64,000 bases of DNA from an uncultured Desulfosarcina sp. GTDB lineage: Bacteria > Desulfobacterota > Desulfobacteria > Desulfobacterales > Desulfosarcinaceae. The notes under the pieces were generated by a model. That model was not told where the DNA came from. It made no database searches and saw only the letters and a list, made by a program, of their open reading frames with translations. The stretch is taken from assembly GCF_963668215.1 (NCBI RefSeq), contig NZ_OY764190.1:2976001-3040000 (forward strand). Reading direction: 5' to 3'. A program made the position numbers and the translations under genes. Below, piece by piece: positions 46,080 to 54,723 of the stretch; the first letter of the stretch is position 1, and each line of letters begins with the position of its first letter.

Positions 46080-46448
46080 GCATTAAAGAAAATAAAATTT
46101 AAGAATTACAAATTGTTATGTATGCAAGGAAAATGATCGGACCGATGAAGTAGAAGATCTTAGAAACGGGGTTCGAAATTTTTCGAAACCGTTTGTTTAC
46201 AGGGCTCAAGCTTTTCGAACACCTTGCTCCCATGCCCTGCATGGGAGCATTCTTACTCATGCGGTAGGTATGGGTTCCCATGCAGAGCATGGGAACCAGA
46301 CAATGGCGGTGGTGTCTGCACGGGGCGATTTATCGTGGGAGCGGCGTCCCCGCCGCGATGATTTTTGGACGAATCGCGGCTGGAAGCCGCTCCCGCGGTT
46401 CCACCCCTGTGGCCATGGGGGTGGTCTGAAAAGCTTTTTACGAGTTCG
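46080..46448. repeat. 369-bp gap filled with palindromes, including REP-like copy 2
   Basis: Four inverted repeats are seen: GGTTCGAAA/TTCGAAACC at 46170-46190, TGCTCCCATGC/GCATGGGAGCA at 46225-46249, GGTTCCCATGC/GCATGGGAACC at 46273-46297, and the REP-like GGGAGCGGC palindrome at 46334-46397. The sequence after it (GGTGGTCTGAAAAGCTTTTT at 46419-46438) matches that after copy 1. No gene is present. The block separates the NtrC regulator from the receiver-cstA unit. Confidence 0.8.
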
Positions 46449-47831
46449 TCAGGAATCGCCGGAGAGAATTTTTTTGCGGCGGTAGCGGAAGGTGTGGTGG
46501 TTGAGGCCCAGCAGGCCCGCCGCACGGCTTTCATTGCCGCCGGCCATCTGCATTGCCGCTTCCATATAATATTTTTCCATGGACCGGGTAAGGGCGGTCA
46601 GGTCGAGGCCGTCCGGCGGGAGCGGGGGAAAGTCCATGGCGCCGGAGGGCGCCGGTTCGGAGGCGGCCTCCAATCCGAGATCGGCGGGTGACAGGATCGG
46701 GCCTGCTGCGGTCAGCGCCCCCCGTTCGATGACATTTTTCAACTCCCGCACGTTCCCCGTCCAGTTGTGGCTCAGCAGGGCCTTTTCCGCCGCGGGAGAG
46801 AATCCGGTGATGGCCTTGGCGAACTTCTCGCCGAATTCGACCATAAAATGGCGCGCCAGGGGAAGGATGTCGTCCATACGGGCGTTGAGGGAAGGAATTT
46901 TCACCTTCACCACCCCCAGGCGGAAGTAGAGATCCTTGCGGAATTCTCCCTTTTCTATCATGGCGTCCAGATCCTGGTTGGTGGCCGAGATCACCCGGGT
47001 ATGCAGCGTCTGGAGACGGACGCCCCCCACATGGTAGTACTCCCCCTGTTCGAGAAATCGCAGCAGCTTGGCCTGGGCCCGGGGACTGAGATCGCCGACT
47101 TCATCCAGAAAGAGGGTTCCGCCGGCGGCCATTTCCACGAGGCCGCGTTTGCCGGCGGCTATGGCGCCGCTGAAGGCGCCTTTTTCGTAGCCGAACAGTT
47201 CGCTTTCCAGCAGATCTTTGGGGATGGTGGCGCAGTTGACGGTAACGAACGGCCCTTTGAAATTGGGGCTCCGGTAATGAATGGTGCTGGCGACCAGTTC
47301 CTTGCCGGTGCCGGTGTCGCCCTGAATCAGGATGGGCGTGTCCGGGCTTTGGGCCACTTGGCTGACAAAGGCCATGACATCCTGAATGACTTCACTCCGG
47401 GCGATAAAGCAGGGGATATGGGCCTGCAGGAACTGCTGCTGGAGCGACCGGACCTCTTTTTGAAGCCGGACGCTTTCCAGTGCGTTGCGGATGGTCGCTT
47501 CCAGGCCGGCCATTTGCAGCGGTTTGACCACATAATCGTGGGCGCCCAGTCTCATGGCCCGGACAACGGTATCGATCTCCTCGAAGGCGGTGATCATGAC
47601 CACCCTCAGACCGGGATGCCGTTTGTGGATCTCCTCTATGGCCTGCAAGCCGTCCATGCCCGGCAGCCCGATGTCCAGCAGCACCAGGTCCGGCAGGCTC
47701 GCCTGCATGGCCGCCAGGGCCGTTTCCGCCGACGGGAAGGTTTCGATGCAATAGGTATCGGCAAAGGCCGTTGCAATGCTGTCCCGAATGAGTTCTTCAT
47801 CGTCGACGACATGGATGGCGAAAGGTCTCAT
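46449..47831 (-). CDS. NtrC-type sigma-54-dependent response regulator
   Basis: The protein has 460 residues. Receiver domain about 1-120 with Asp in DLVLLDIGLPGMDG; AAA+ sigma-54 activation domain about 145-370 with Walker A GDTGTGKE and the sigma-54 contact loop GAFSGA (common form GAFTGA); C-terminal Fis-type helix-turn-helix about 420-458 (ESRAAGLLGLNHHTFRYRRKK). It starts within the last bases of the kinase gene, a 4-bp overlap, so they form a two-component pair. The likely target is the sigma-54-type promoter in front of the receiver-cstA genes. Confidence 0.93.
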   Translation of the reverse strand: MRPFAIHVVDDEELIRDSIATAFADTYCIETFPSAETALAAMQASLPDLVLLDIGLPGMDGLQAIEEIHKRHPGLRVVMITAFEEIDTVVRAMRLGAHDYVVKPLQMAGLEATIRNALESVRLQKEVRSLQQQFLQAHIPCFIARSEVIQDVMAFVSQVAQSPDTPILIQGDTGTGKELVASTIHYRSPNFKGPFVTVNCATIPKDLLESELFGYEKGAFSGAIAAGKRGLVEMAAGGTLFLDEVGDLSPRAQAKLLRFLEQGEYYHVGGVRLQTLHTRVISATNQDLDAMIEKGEFRKDLYFRLGVVKVKIPSLNARMDDILPLARHFMVEFGEKFAKAITGFSPAAEKALLSHNWTGNVRELKNVIERGALTAAGPILSPADLGLEAASEPAPSGAMDFPPLPPDGLDLTALTRSMEKYYMEAAMQMAGGNESRAAGLLGLNHHTFRYRRKKILSGDS

Positions 47832-49312
47832 TTTGAAAGCGGTTCTCCGGGAAGCGGCAGGTCGATGGTGAACTGCGCGCCGCCGTCTTTTCCGGCCGGA
47901 TCGGCGGTCAGCCGGCCGCCGTGATCCGCGACGATGCGCTGGCTCAGGCTCAGGCCGATGCCGGTGCTGCCGTTTTTGGTGGTGTAAAACGGGTCGAAGA
48001 TGGCCGATTGCATCGCCTGCGCAAAGCCCGGCCCCGAATCCGAAACGACGATCCGCACGCTGTCCGGCGCCAACAGCGAGGCGATCCGGATCGTTTTGTT
48101 CGTTTGGCTGTTTTTCAGGGCTTCGGCGGCATTGATGATCAGGTTGAGGACCACTTCCTCGATGAGGGTGGGGTCAAGCAGACATTGCGGCAGGTTTTCG
48201 GCGGTTTCGATCTCGAGGCGAATACCGCTTTTCCTGAGCGACACCCGGGATAGGTCGATGGCTTCGCGGACGGGCCGGTTGGGATCGCAGGGAATCAGGC
48301 GGGGGGACCCCGGCTTGGAGAAATCCATGACCCGTTTGATCACCGATTCGATTTTGCGGGAGGCCGAGCGCAGCTTCTCCAGAATGTCGGCCACCTTTTC
48401 GTCCGGTCCGTGGCGATGATAGCGTTTTTCCAGGGTATCGAGGTAAATGTTGATGCCGGACAGGGGGTTGCGGATTTCATGGGCGATCCCCGCGGCCACC
48501 CGCCCCAGAGAGGACATCTTGTCGTGGATGCGCAGCAGGTGCTCCATTTCCTTGGCCGGCGTGATGTCCATCATGTTGACCAGCAGGGCCTGCCGGCCCC
48601 GGTAGCGCGTCGTTACCGCGCGGCAGTGAACCCATTTGACCCCTGAACCGGACGGATTTTCTCCGGGGAGATAGAACCTGAAATCGATGTCGCAGGGCAG
48701 CTGCGATCCCGATACGACCCGACGATAGTACGCCTCGACCTTGTCCGCATCCTCCGGATGGATGCTGTCGCGGTCCAGCAGCTTGTTGAACCGCGGCAGG
48801 GGACCGAGCAGCCGCTCCTGTTCCGGGTTCTGGTAGACCACTTCGTCGTCCTGCACGATGGAGATGCCGGTCAGCGAGCCTTCCACCAGGGAACGGAAAC
48901 GGTCCTCGCTTTCCTGAAAGGCGGTTTCGGTCCGGTGGCGCGCCGCCACCCGCCCCAGGATTTCGGCGACCAGGGCGAGCAGGCGGCGTTCTTCATCCAG
49001 AAAAAGGGGCTGTTCGGCGGGGCATTGGTTTTCCAGATACCCCATCTCCACGATGCCGATCGGCTTCCCTCCGACGGTGATCGCTTCGGAGAGCATCCAG
49101 GGGGTTTGCCGGAAAGGGTCGCTGGTGCACCGGATGGTGCCCAGGCGGATGGCGGCGCAGGCGCTCTCGGGAAAACGAAGGGTTTGCGGCAATTCGGCGG
49201 CGGCATGTTCGAGCAGGGTTGGCAGCGATACCTGTTCCTGGCTGGCCAGGTTGGAGATGGAAAAGAGGCAGTTGAGTCCCCTGTTCGGGCGTTGCGGTCG
49301 ATGGGTAGACAT
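47828..49312 (-). CDS. Sensor histidine kinase (GAF-PAS-HisKA-HATPase)
   Basis: The protein has 494 residues without obvious membrane helices, so it is probably cytosolic. A GAF-like sensor (about 15-140) and a PAS domain (about 150-270) precede HisKA (phospho-acceptor His in GIAHEIRNPLSGI) and an HATPase domain with DSGPGF and GSTGIGLSLSQ. ATG 49312 was chosen; a TTG directly before it is also in frame. It phosphorylates the overlapping NtrC-type regulator. The signal may be intracellular, perhaps a carbon metabolite given the linked cstA and pyruvate kinase genes; this is inference. Confidence 0.9.
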   Translation of the reverse strand: MSTHRPQRPNRGLNCLFSISNLASQEQVSLPTLLEHAAAELPQTLRFPESACAAIRLGTIRCTSDPFRQTPWMLSEAITVGGKPIGIVEMGYLENQCPAEQPLFLDEERRLLALVAEILGRVAARHRTETAFQESEDRFRSLVEGSLTGISIVQDDEVVYQNPEQERLLGPLPRFNKLLDRDSIHPEDADKVEAYYRRVVSGSQLPCDIDFRFYLPGENPSGSGVKWVHCRAVTTRYRGRQALLVNMMDITPAKEMEHLLRIHDKMSSLGRVAAGIAHEIRNPLSGINIYLDTLEKRYHRHGPDEKVADILEKLRSASRKIESVIKRVMDFSKPGSPRLIPCDPNRPVREAIDLSRVSLRKSGIRLEIETAENLPQCLLDPTLIEEVVLNLIINAAEALKNSQTNKTIRIASLLAPDSVRIVVSDSGPGFAQAMQSAIFDPFYTTKNGSTGIGLSLSQRIVADHGGRLTADPAGKDGGAQFTIDLPLPGEPLSK

Positions 49313-49615
49313 CAAAGGGTCCCTTTGTTGGGATGAACCGGCGGCCGATGGAAATACCGATCCTGCAATTTTTGCTATCTTGTCGTCCGAGGGATGTCAA
49401 TGACCAATTGGGCCGCGCTTTTCTCCTTGATTCTTCGGTAAAGTCCGCTTACCATTCATAAAGTAGGAATACCCGACCTGTTTGCGGCACGCTTTTCGCT
49501 GGAATTCTGTTTCGGATTGCATGGCGCACCACCTTCGTTTCACCGCTTCCGACAACCGCTGTTTTCCCAAAACGCCGACTGCTGCATCTTTGCGGCAGGC
49601 AAGAAAGGGCTGAAC
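49313..49615. other. 303-bp divergent intergenic region
   Basis: It lies between the divergently transcribed kinase and pyruvate kinase genes and should hold both promoters. No repeat, RNA element or clear operator was recognised. Confidence 0.4.
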
Positions 49616-51040
49616 ATGACCATCCGCACCAAAATCGTAGCCACTATCGGGCCGGCTTCCAACTCCCGTGACATGCTGGAAAAGCTGGTTTCCGCGGGAA
49701 TGAATGTGGCCCGGCTCAATTTCTCCCATGGCAATTACGAAACCCATAGCGAAGCGATTCGCAATATTCGCTCCATTGCCCGCACGCTCAATCGGCCGGT
49801 GGGCATTCTGCTGGACCTCCAGGGCCCCAAGATTCGGGTGGGCAAACTGAAAGACGGAGCCCCGGTGCGCCTGAAGCGCAACGCGGATTTTGCCATCACG
49901 ACCCAACCCATTGCGGGAACCGACCAGATGGTGTCGACCACCTACGCGAACCTGCCCGCCGATGTCCAGCCCGAAGACAGCATTCTGCTGGACGACGGCC
50001 TGATTCGGCTCAGGGTGTCGTCCATAGACGGTGACACGGTGGTCTGCAAGGTGCGAAACGGCGGCTGGCTGAAGGAGCATAAGGGCATCAACCTGCCCGG
50101 CGTGAAGGTTTCGGCGCCATCGCTGACAGCCAAGGACATCCGGGACGTGAATTTCGGCATCCAGAACGGTGTGGATTTTTTTGCGCTTTCCTTTGTCCGG
50201 ACGGCCGAAGATCTGGAAGCGATCAAAGCCATCATGAGAAAACAGGGGGTGGCGATCCCGGTGATCGCCAAGATCGAAAAACCCGAGGCCGTCGAAAACC
50301 TGGACGCGATTCTGGATGTGGCCGACGGCATCATGGTTGCCCGGGGGGACCTGGGCGTGGAGATGCAGCCGGAACTGGTGCCGATTATCCAGAAAAAGAT
50401 CATTTCCGCGGCCATCCGCAGGAACAGGCCGGTGATCACCGCCACTCAGATGCTGGAAACCATGAGCGTCAATCCCATTCCCACCCGGGCCGAAGCCTCC
50501 GATGTGGCCAATGCGATTTTCGACGGGACCGACGCGGTGATGCTCTCCGGCGAGACCGCTTCCGGGAAATACCCGCTCAAAGCCGTCCAGATGATGGTCA
50601 AGATCGCCGAGCAGGCCGAAACCTCTCCGTTTCTCAAGGTGAATCTGCACCATGATACGGATCAGGCGGATCCGGTTACCCATGCTGTGGCCCAGAGCGC
50701 CGTAAATATCCTCCATGAGGTGAATGCCCGCTGCATCATCGCCTTTTCCGTTTCCGGCTCCACCTCCAAACAGATATCCAAGCAGCGTCCGTCCAAACCG
50801 GTGTACGCATTTACTTCCAAGCTGAGCACCTACAATCGTCTGACCCTTTTGTGGGGGATTACGCCGATGTTCATTGCCGACATCGAGGACGCCGTCCGGC
50901 TGGTGGAATCCAGCGAGAGCCTGCTCATCGGCAAAAGCTGCGTCCAGAAAGACGATCTTGTCGTTCTGGTGATCGGGATGGGGCTCAAATCCGGGTCCAC
51001 CAATATTATTAAACTGCATCGGGTGGGACATCACGATTGA
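49616..51040 (+). CDS. pyk: Pyruvate kinase
   Basis: The protein has 474 residues, a standard length. N-terminal RTKIVATIGPASNS, catalytic-site SHGNYETH, and the PK signature around IPVIAKIEKPEAVENLD (active-site Lys, Mg-binding Glu) and MVARGDLGVEM are all present. The C-terminal regulatory domain is complete. It converts phosphoenolpyruvate and ADP to pyruvate and ATP. ATG 49616 with AGGG upstream begins the conserved N-terminus; the open frame extends further upstream without homology. It is divergent from the kinase gene. Confidence 0.95.
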   Translation: MTIRTKIVATIGPASNSRDMLEKLVSAGMNVARLNFSHGNYETHSEAIRNIRSIARTLNRPVGILLDLQGPKIRVGKLKDGAPVRLKRNADFAITTQPIAGTDQMVSTTYANLPADVQPEDSILLDDGLIRLRVSSIDGDTVVCKVRNGGWLKEHKGINLPGVKVSAPSLTAKDIRDVNFGIQNGVDFFALSFVRTAEDLEAIKAIMRKQGVAIPVIAKIEKPEAVENLDAILDVADGIMVARGDLGVEMQPELVPIIQKKIISAAIRRNRPVITATQMLETMSVNPIPTRAEASDVANAIFDGTDAVMLSGETASGKYPLKAVQMMVKIAEQAETSPFLKVNLHHDTDQADPVTHAVAQSAVNILHEVNARCIIAFSVSGSTSKQISKQRPSKPVYAFTSKLSTYNRLTLLWGITPMFIADIEDAVRLVESSESLLIGKSCVQKDDLVVLVIGMGLKSGSTNIIKLHRVGHHD

Positions 51041-51074
51041 CGATTTTGCAGGAAATGCCCATGGCCGCATGAAT

Positions 51075-51139
51075 CGTGGGAGCGGCGTCCCCGCCGCGAT
51101 TTTCCCGGAAATCATCGCGGCGAGGACGCCGCTCCTACG
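51075..51139. repeat. REP-like palindrome, copy 3
   Basis: CGTGGGAGCGGCGTCCCCGC faces its near complement ending GCCGCTCCTACG. It shares the core with copies at 41808 and 46334. It lies between convergent pyruvate kinase and the 161-aa gene, where it may end both transcripts. Confidence 0.85.
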
Positions 51140-51170
51140 GCTACCGTTCCACTGAATACCCTTTGGGCGG

Positions 51171-51656
51171 TCATGCGGCGTTGAAGCGCTCGAGGATCTT
51201 TTTTTTCAGGCGCTGAAACCAATTCGTCTCGCCGGCCGATTCGTCTTCGGGGAGAATGCAGGCCCGTTGGAGAAAGTCCCCGAATTCCGGATTGATTTTG
51301 CCAAAGGCCACAATTCTGTCGATGGAGAGCAGATCGTCCAGCGTCGGCATCGGCATTTTGATATCCGACGCCCGCCGAATGGTTTCCATGGTGATGGAAA
51401 GGGCATAGATCGTGATATTCTCGGCCAACGCCCCGGTCCCGGCGGGGCGGTCGTTTTGCAGCACTTCGTGGATGCAGGCCACCAGCAGCGGGTCTCCCGT
51501 ATCCAGCGTTTCGGTGCACTGATCCACGGCAAAGTTGCGGTCCAGAAAGTCGTCGCAGTGTTTCTGGAGGATTTTCAGCCAGTATTCGCTCAAATTTTGC
51601 GGCAGGATGGCCCTGGGGCCGCGGGACAGCACTTCATTGGAAAACTTGGGCAGCAT
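51171..51656 (-). CDS. Conserved-looking protein of unknown function
   Basis: The protein has 161 residues and no recognised family. It is mainly helical, soluble and slightly acidic: LSEYWLKILQKHCDDFLDR, then a middle helix (LAENITIYALSITMETIRRA) and a basic C-terminal tail (FQRLKKKILERFN). ATG 51656 has GGAG 8 nt upstream; the in-frame TTG six bases earlier is too near that site. It stands alone between pyruvate kinase and the FAD oxidase. Confidence 0.65.
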   Translation of the reverse strand: MLPKFSNEVLSRGPRAILPQNLSEYWLKILQKHCDDFLDRNFAVDQCTETLDTGDPLLVACIHEVLQNDRPAGTGALAENITIYALSITMETIRRASDIKMPMPTLDDLLSIDRIVAFGKINPEFGDFLQRACILPEDESAGETNWFQRLKKKILERFNAA

Positions 51657-51771
51657 GCACAACGCTCCTTGTTTTTGAATTTTCGCTCATCCTTACCATA
51701 CCCGGTGCGCTTCCCGAAACGGTAATTTTCCCTCCTATCACTTGCCGGTGCATTGACAGGCGAACGGTCAA

Positions 51772-51791
51772 CTGGTAAGACCTCTTACCAG
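51772..51791. promoter_or_regulatory. GntR/FadR-like operator
   Basis: A perfect inverted repeat, CTGGTAAGA-CC-TCTTACCAG. TGGT..ACCA arms are typical of FadR/PdhR/LldR-type (GntR family) operators. TTGACA at 51753-51758 lies one promoter spacer upstream, so the site would cover the -10 region and repress the FAD oxidase gene at 51884. The regulator is not encoded nearby. Confidence 0.55.
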
Positions 51792-51883
51792 CAGGGTTCG
51801 TTGGGCTATTCCCGCCGCATGGAAACCGGTGAGTCGGCCGGGCCGCTGCGCAGCATCCGGATGTTCATATCGGGGAGATTGCC

Positions 51884-53608
51884 ATGGGAGATCAAAAGGG
51901 GCCGCAACCCAAATGGATCGAAGCCGCGCCACCGGAAGGGTCCTTCCGTTCGATTTTCAAATGGGGCGATCCGCACGCCTACAAACATCCCAATGCAAGG
52001 CTGTACCGTCTGCTCAAGGAGGCCTTCAGCCTGAACGACGATCACTTTCAAGCGCCCATCGACGACGGTTGCCGGCCGGTGGCTTTCGACCGGCCGGCCA
52101 AGGCGGTTTCTCCTGAGCAGGTAACGGCCATCGGCCGGATCGTCGGCGACGAAAATGTTTCCGCGAAAAGCTACGACCGGTTGAAATATGCCACGGGAAA
52201 GACGCTGGAAGAGTCCCTGCGACTGCGGCAGGGCGAGGTCCAGGCAATTTCCGATCTGGTGGTCCACCCCCGCCACAAAGAAGATGTCCGCCGCCTGGTG
52301 GCCTACTGCGACCGGGAGCGCATACCGGTTGTCGTATACGGGGGCGGAAGTTCGGTCAATTTCGGCCTGCGGCCCGCCAAGGGGGGGATCACCCTGGTGA
52401 TGGGGACCCATATGAACCGGGTGGTGCGGTTGAACGAAACCAACCAGACGGCCACCGTGCAGGCGGGAATCCTGGGGCCGGATTACGAAGCGGCGTTGAA
52501 CGACGCCCCGCAGCGCTTTCAGGCCCGCCACCGGTATACCTGCGGCCACTTCCCGCAATCCTTCGAATACTCGACGGTGGGGGGCTGGGTGGTCACCCTG
52601 GGCTCCGGGCAGATGTCATCCTACTATGGCGATGCCGGCGACCTGGTGATCAGCCAGGAGGTCGTCACACCGGCCGGAGACATCAAGACCCTCGATTATC
52701 CGGCAACGGCCAACGGCCCTTCGGTCAACCGCATGCTGATCGGCAGCGAAGGCTGCTTCGGCGTGCTGGTGGAAGTCACCCTGAAGATTTTCCGCTATCT
52801 GCCGAAGAACCGGCGTTATTTCAGTTTCATCTTTCCTTCCTGGGAAAAGGCGGTGGATGCGGGGCGTGAAATATCACAGGGCCAGTTCGGCATGCCGGCT
52901 GTCTTTCGCATCTCCGACGAGGAAGAGACCCACATCGGGCTGAAGCTTTACGGCATCGACGGTTCGCCGCTGGACCGGTTCATGCGCCTGCGGGGATATC
53001 CGCCCAACAAGCGCTGCCTGATGATCGCCACGGCCGAGGGGGAAAAGCGGTTCGCCCGCCATGTGAAGCGCTGCGCCAAGGCCGTCTGCCGGCGTTTCAA
53101 CGGGCTCTATCTTTCCGGTTATCCCACCCGGAAGTGGGAGCCGGGACGTTTCAAGGATCCTTATTTACGGGAAGATCTCAACGATTACGGGATCCTGATC
53201 GACACCCTGGATACCGCTGTAACCTGGGATCGGATTCACCAACTGCACCAGGGGGTGCGGGCTGTGATCAAATCAAGGCCGGCGACCATCTGCATGACCC
53301 ATGCATCCCATTTCTATCCCCAGGGAACCAACCTTTACTTTATCTTCATCACCCGGGCCGGGGACATCGACGACTACACCGCCTTTCAGGATGAGATCCT
53401 GGACGCCTTTCAACGCTTCGGGGGTTCTCCCACCCATCACCACGGGATCGGCAAGCTTTTCAGCCCCTGGATGAATACTCACCTGGGCGAGGCCCAGATG
53501 GCCGTCCTCAGGGCGCTCAAACGCCACTTCGATCCCAACAACATCATGAATCCCGGCGGGCAATTGGGGCTGGATCTGGAAGGCCGCCATTGGCGGGAGA
53601 TCCGTTGA
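51884..53608 (+). CDS. FAD-binding oxidase, alkyldihydroxyacetonephosphate synthase-like
   Basis: The protein has 574 residues. FAD_binding_4 domain about 110-300 with pyrophosphate loop VVVYGGGSSVNFGLRP and GHFPQSFEYSTVGGW; C-terminal FAD-oxidase domain with THHHGIGK and DPNNIMNPGG. This domain pair and the HHH site are those of alkyl-DHAP synthase and glycolate/lactate-oxidase-like enzymes; an ether-lipid or fatty-acid related role fits the FadR-like operator. GGGGAG precedes ATG by 6 nt. It is a single-gene unit. Confidence 0.85.
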   Translation: MGDQKGPQPKWIEAAPPEGSFRSIFKWGDPHAYKHPNARLYRLLKEAFSLNDDHFQAPIDDGCRPVAFDRPAKAVSPEQVTAIGRIVGDENVSAKSYDRLKYATGKTLEESLRLRQGEVQAISDLVVHPRHKEDVRRLVAYCDRERIPVVVYGGGSSVNFGLRPAKGGITLVMGTHMNRVVRLNETNQTATVQAGILGPDYEAALNDAPQRFQARHRYTCGHFPQSFEYSTVGGWVVTLGSGQMSSYYGDAGDLVISQEVVTPAGDIKTLDYPATANGPSVNRMLIGSEGCFGVLVEVTLKIFRYLPKNRRYFSFIFPSWEKAVDAGREISQGQFGMPAVFRISDEEETHIGLKLYGIDGSPLDRFMRLRGYPPNKRCLMIATAEGEKRFARHVKRCAKAVCRRFNGLYLSGYPTRKWEPGRFKDPYLREDLNDYGILIDTLDTAVTWDRIHQLHQGVRAVIKSRPATICMTHASHFYPQGTNLYFIFITRAGDIDDYTAFQDEILDAFQRFGGSPTHHHGIGKLFSPWMNTHLGEAQMAVLRALKRHFDPNNIMNPGGQLGLDLEGRHWREIR

Positions 53609-53651
53609 GAGGCTACAGCCTGTTTTTCATCGGCGATACGGCCCGCAGTGA

Positions 53652-54227
53652 TTAGAATTTGGGGTCAAAAACTTCGAAGTAGTTGGACGGACGCACGCAG
53701 GCCGGGCATTTTTCCGGAGCCTCGCTGCCCTCGTGAATATAACCGCAGTTGATGCATCGCCAGGTACAGCTGGATTCCCGGCGGAAGGCGCGATTCGTGG
53801 CCACGTTTTCGGCCAGTTCCCGAAACGTCTCTTCATGCCACACCTCAGCCACCGATATGGCGTCCCAGACGTCGGCCGCCCGAACCAGGCCTTCCTCCCT
53901 TGCGACCTTGGCGAATCCAGGATACAGGTCGCTGTGGACATATTGCTCCAGGTCCGCGGCTGCCACCAGGTTGGCCTCTGTATCCTTGACCACGCCGGTC
54001 AGGAAACTGGCGGTCACTTCCAGTTCCCCGCCGTTGAAAAATTTAAAAAAGCGCAAGGCATGTTCGCATTCCTGGCCGGCCGTTTCCCTGAAAATGCCGG
54101 CTACCTGGATATAGCCGTCCCTGGCTGCCTGGTCGGCAAAAAAGGTGTAGCGGGTGGTTGCCTGGGACTCGAAGGCGTAAGATATCAACAAATTTTTAGC
54201 AGTACGGCTTTCCCTGAACGCCACCAT
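53652..54227 (-). CDS. Rubrerythrin
   Basis: The protein has 191 residues. The N-terminal ferritin-like di-iron domain (about 1-150) has ExxH pairs (ETAGQECEH and ISVAEVWHEE). The C-terminal rubredoxin-like domain (about 152-191) has CINCGYIHEG and CPACVRPSNYF. It reduces hydrogen peroxide in anaerobes, with electrons through the rubredoxin domain. It is close to the ferredoxin gene on the same strand, which may supply electrons. Confidence 0.94.
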   Translation of the reverse strand: MVAFRESRTAKNLLISYAFESQATTRYTFFADQAARDGYIQVAGIFRETAGQECEHALRFFKFFNGGELEVTASFLTGVVKDTEANLVAAADLEQYVHSDLYPGFAKVAREEGLVRAADVWDAISVAEVWHEETFRELAENVATNRAFRRESSCTWRCINCGYIHEGSEAPEKCPACVRPSNYFEVFDPKF

Positions 54228-54406
54228 ACGAAACCCTCCTGCAGTTGGCGATACATGATCCGGATATCGCGGATTTCAATTTCTTGATTGGAAGACCAAT
54301 AATAGGAGCGGCAAACCGCCCCGATACGGAGAGGATGCCGCTCATTCAATCCACCCCATCGTTGCAGCGTTGGGGTCCAGTCTGCTGAAAAGGGTCGAAA
54401 CGGCGG

Positions 54407-54601
54407 TCAGTCTTCGATAATCGTGATGGCATCCGCGCCACATTCGGCGGCCGCCTGGCGAACGACATCCTCATATTTTTCCGGAATTACATCGAATTTG
54501 ACGATAGACATGAGTTGCTCCTCGTCATATTCAAATACTTCCGGGCAAAGGTTGTTGCAATTTCTGTCTCCCATGCATTGGCTGTCGATTTTGGCTTTCA
54601 T
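54407..54601 (-). CDS. Small ferredoxin with an Asp at the second ligand position
   Basis: The protein has 64 residues, the length of one-cluster ferredoxins. The cluster motif is CMGDRNCNNLCPEVFEY, with Asp where the second Cys is normal (C-x2-D-x2-C-x3-C). The distal Cys is in AAAECGADAITI, where Gly replaces the usual Pro. The Pyrococcus ferredoxin has the same Asp ligand and can convert between 3Fe-4S and 4Fe-4S forms. ATG 54601 follows a strong GGGGGG site. Confidence 0.88.
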   Translation of the reverse strand: MKAKIDSQCMGDRNCNNLCPEVFEYDEEQLMSIVKFDVIPEKYEDVVRQAAAECGADAITIIED

Positions 54602-54723
54602 CTTTCCCCCCTTGGTTTGGTTGTGGTTTCTCTTCCCGCAAACTAAGCCAAGATACACAGTCGTTTGCGTCTTCGATTTTTTCTGTTTTTTCGGCGGGTG
54701 CTAATTTTTCAGCCGGCAAGGAT

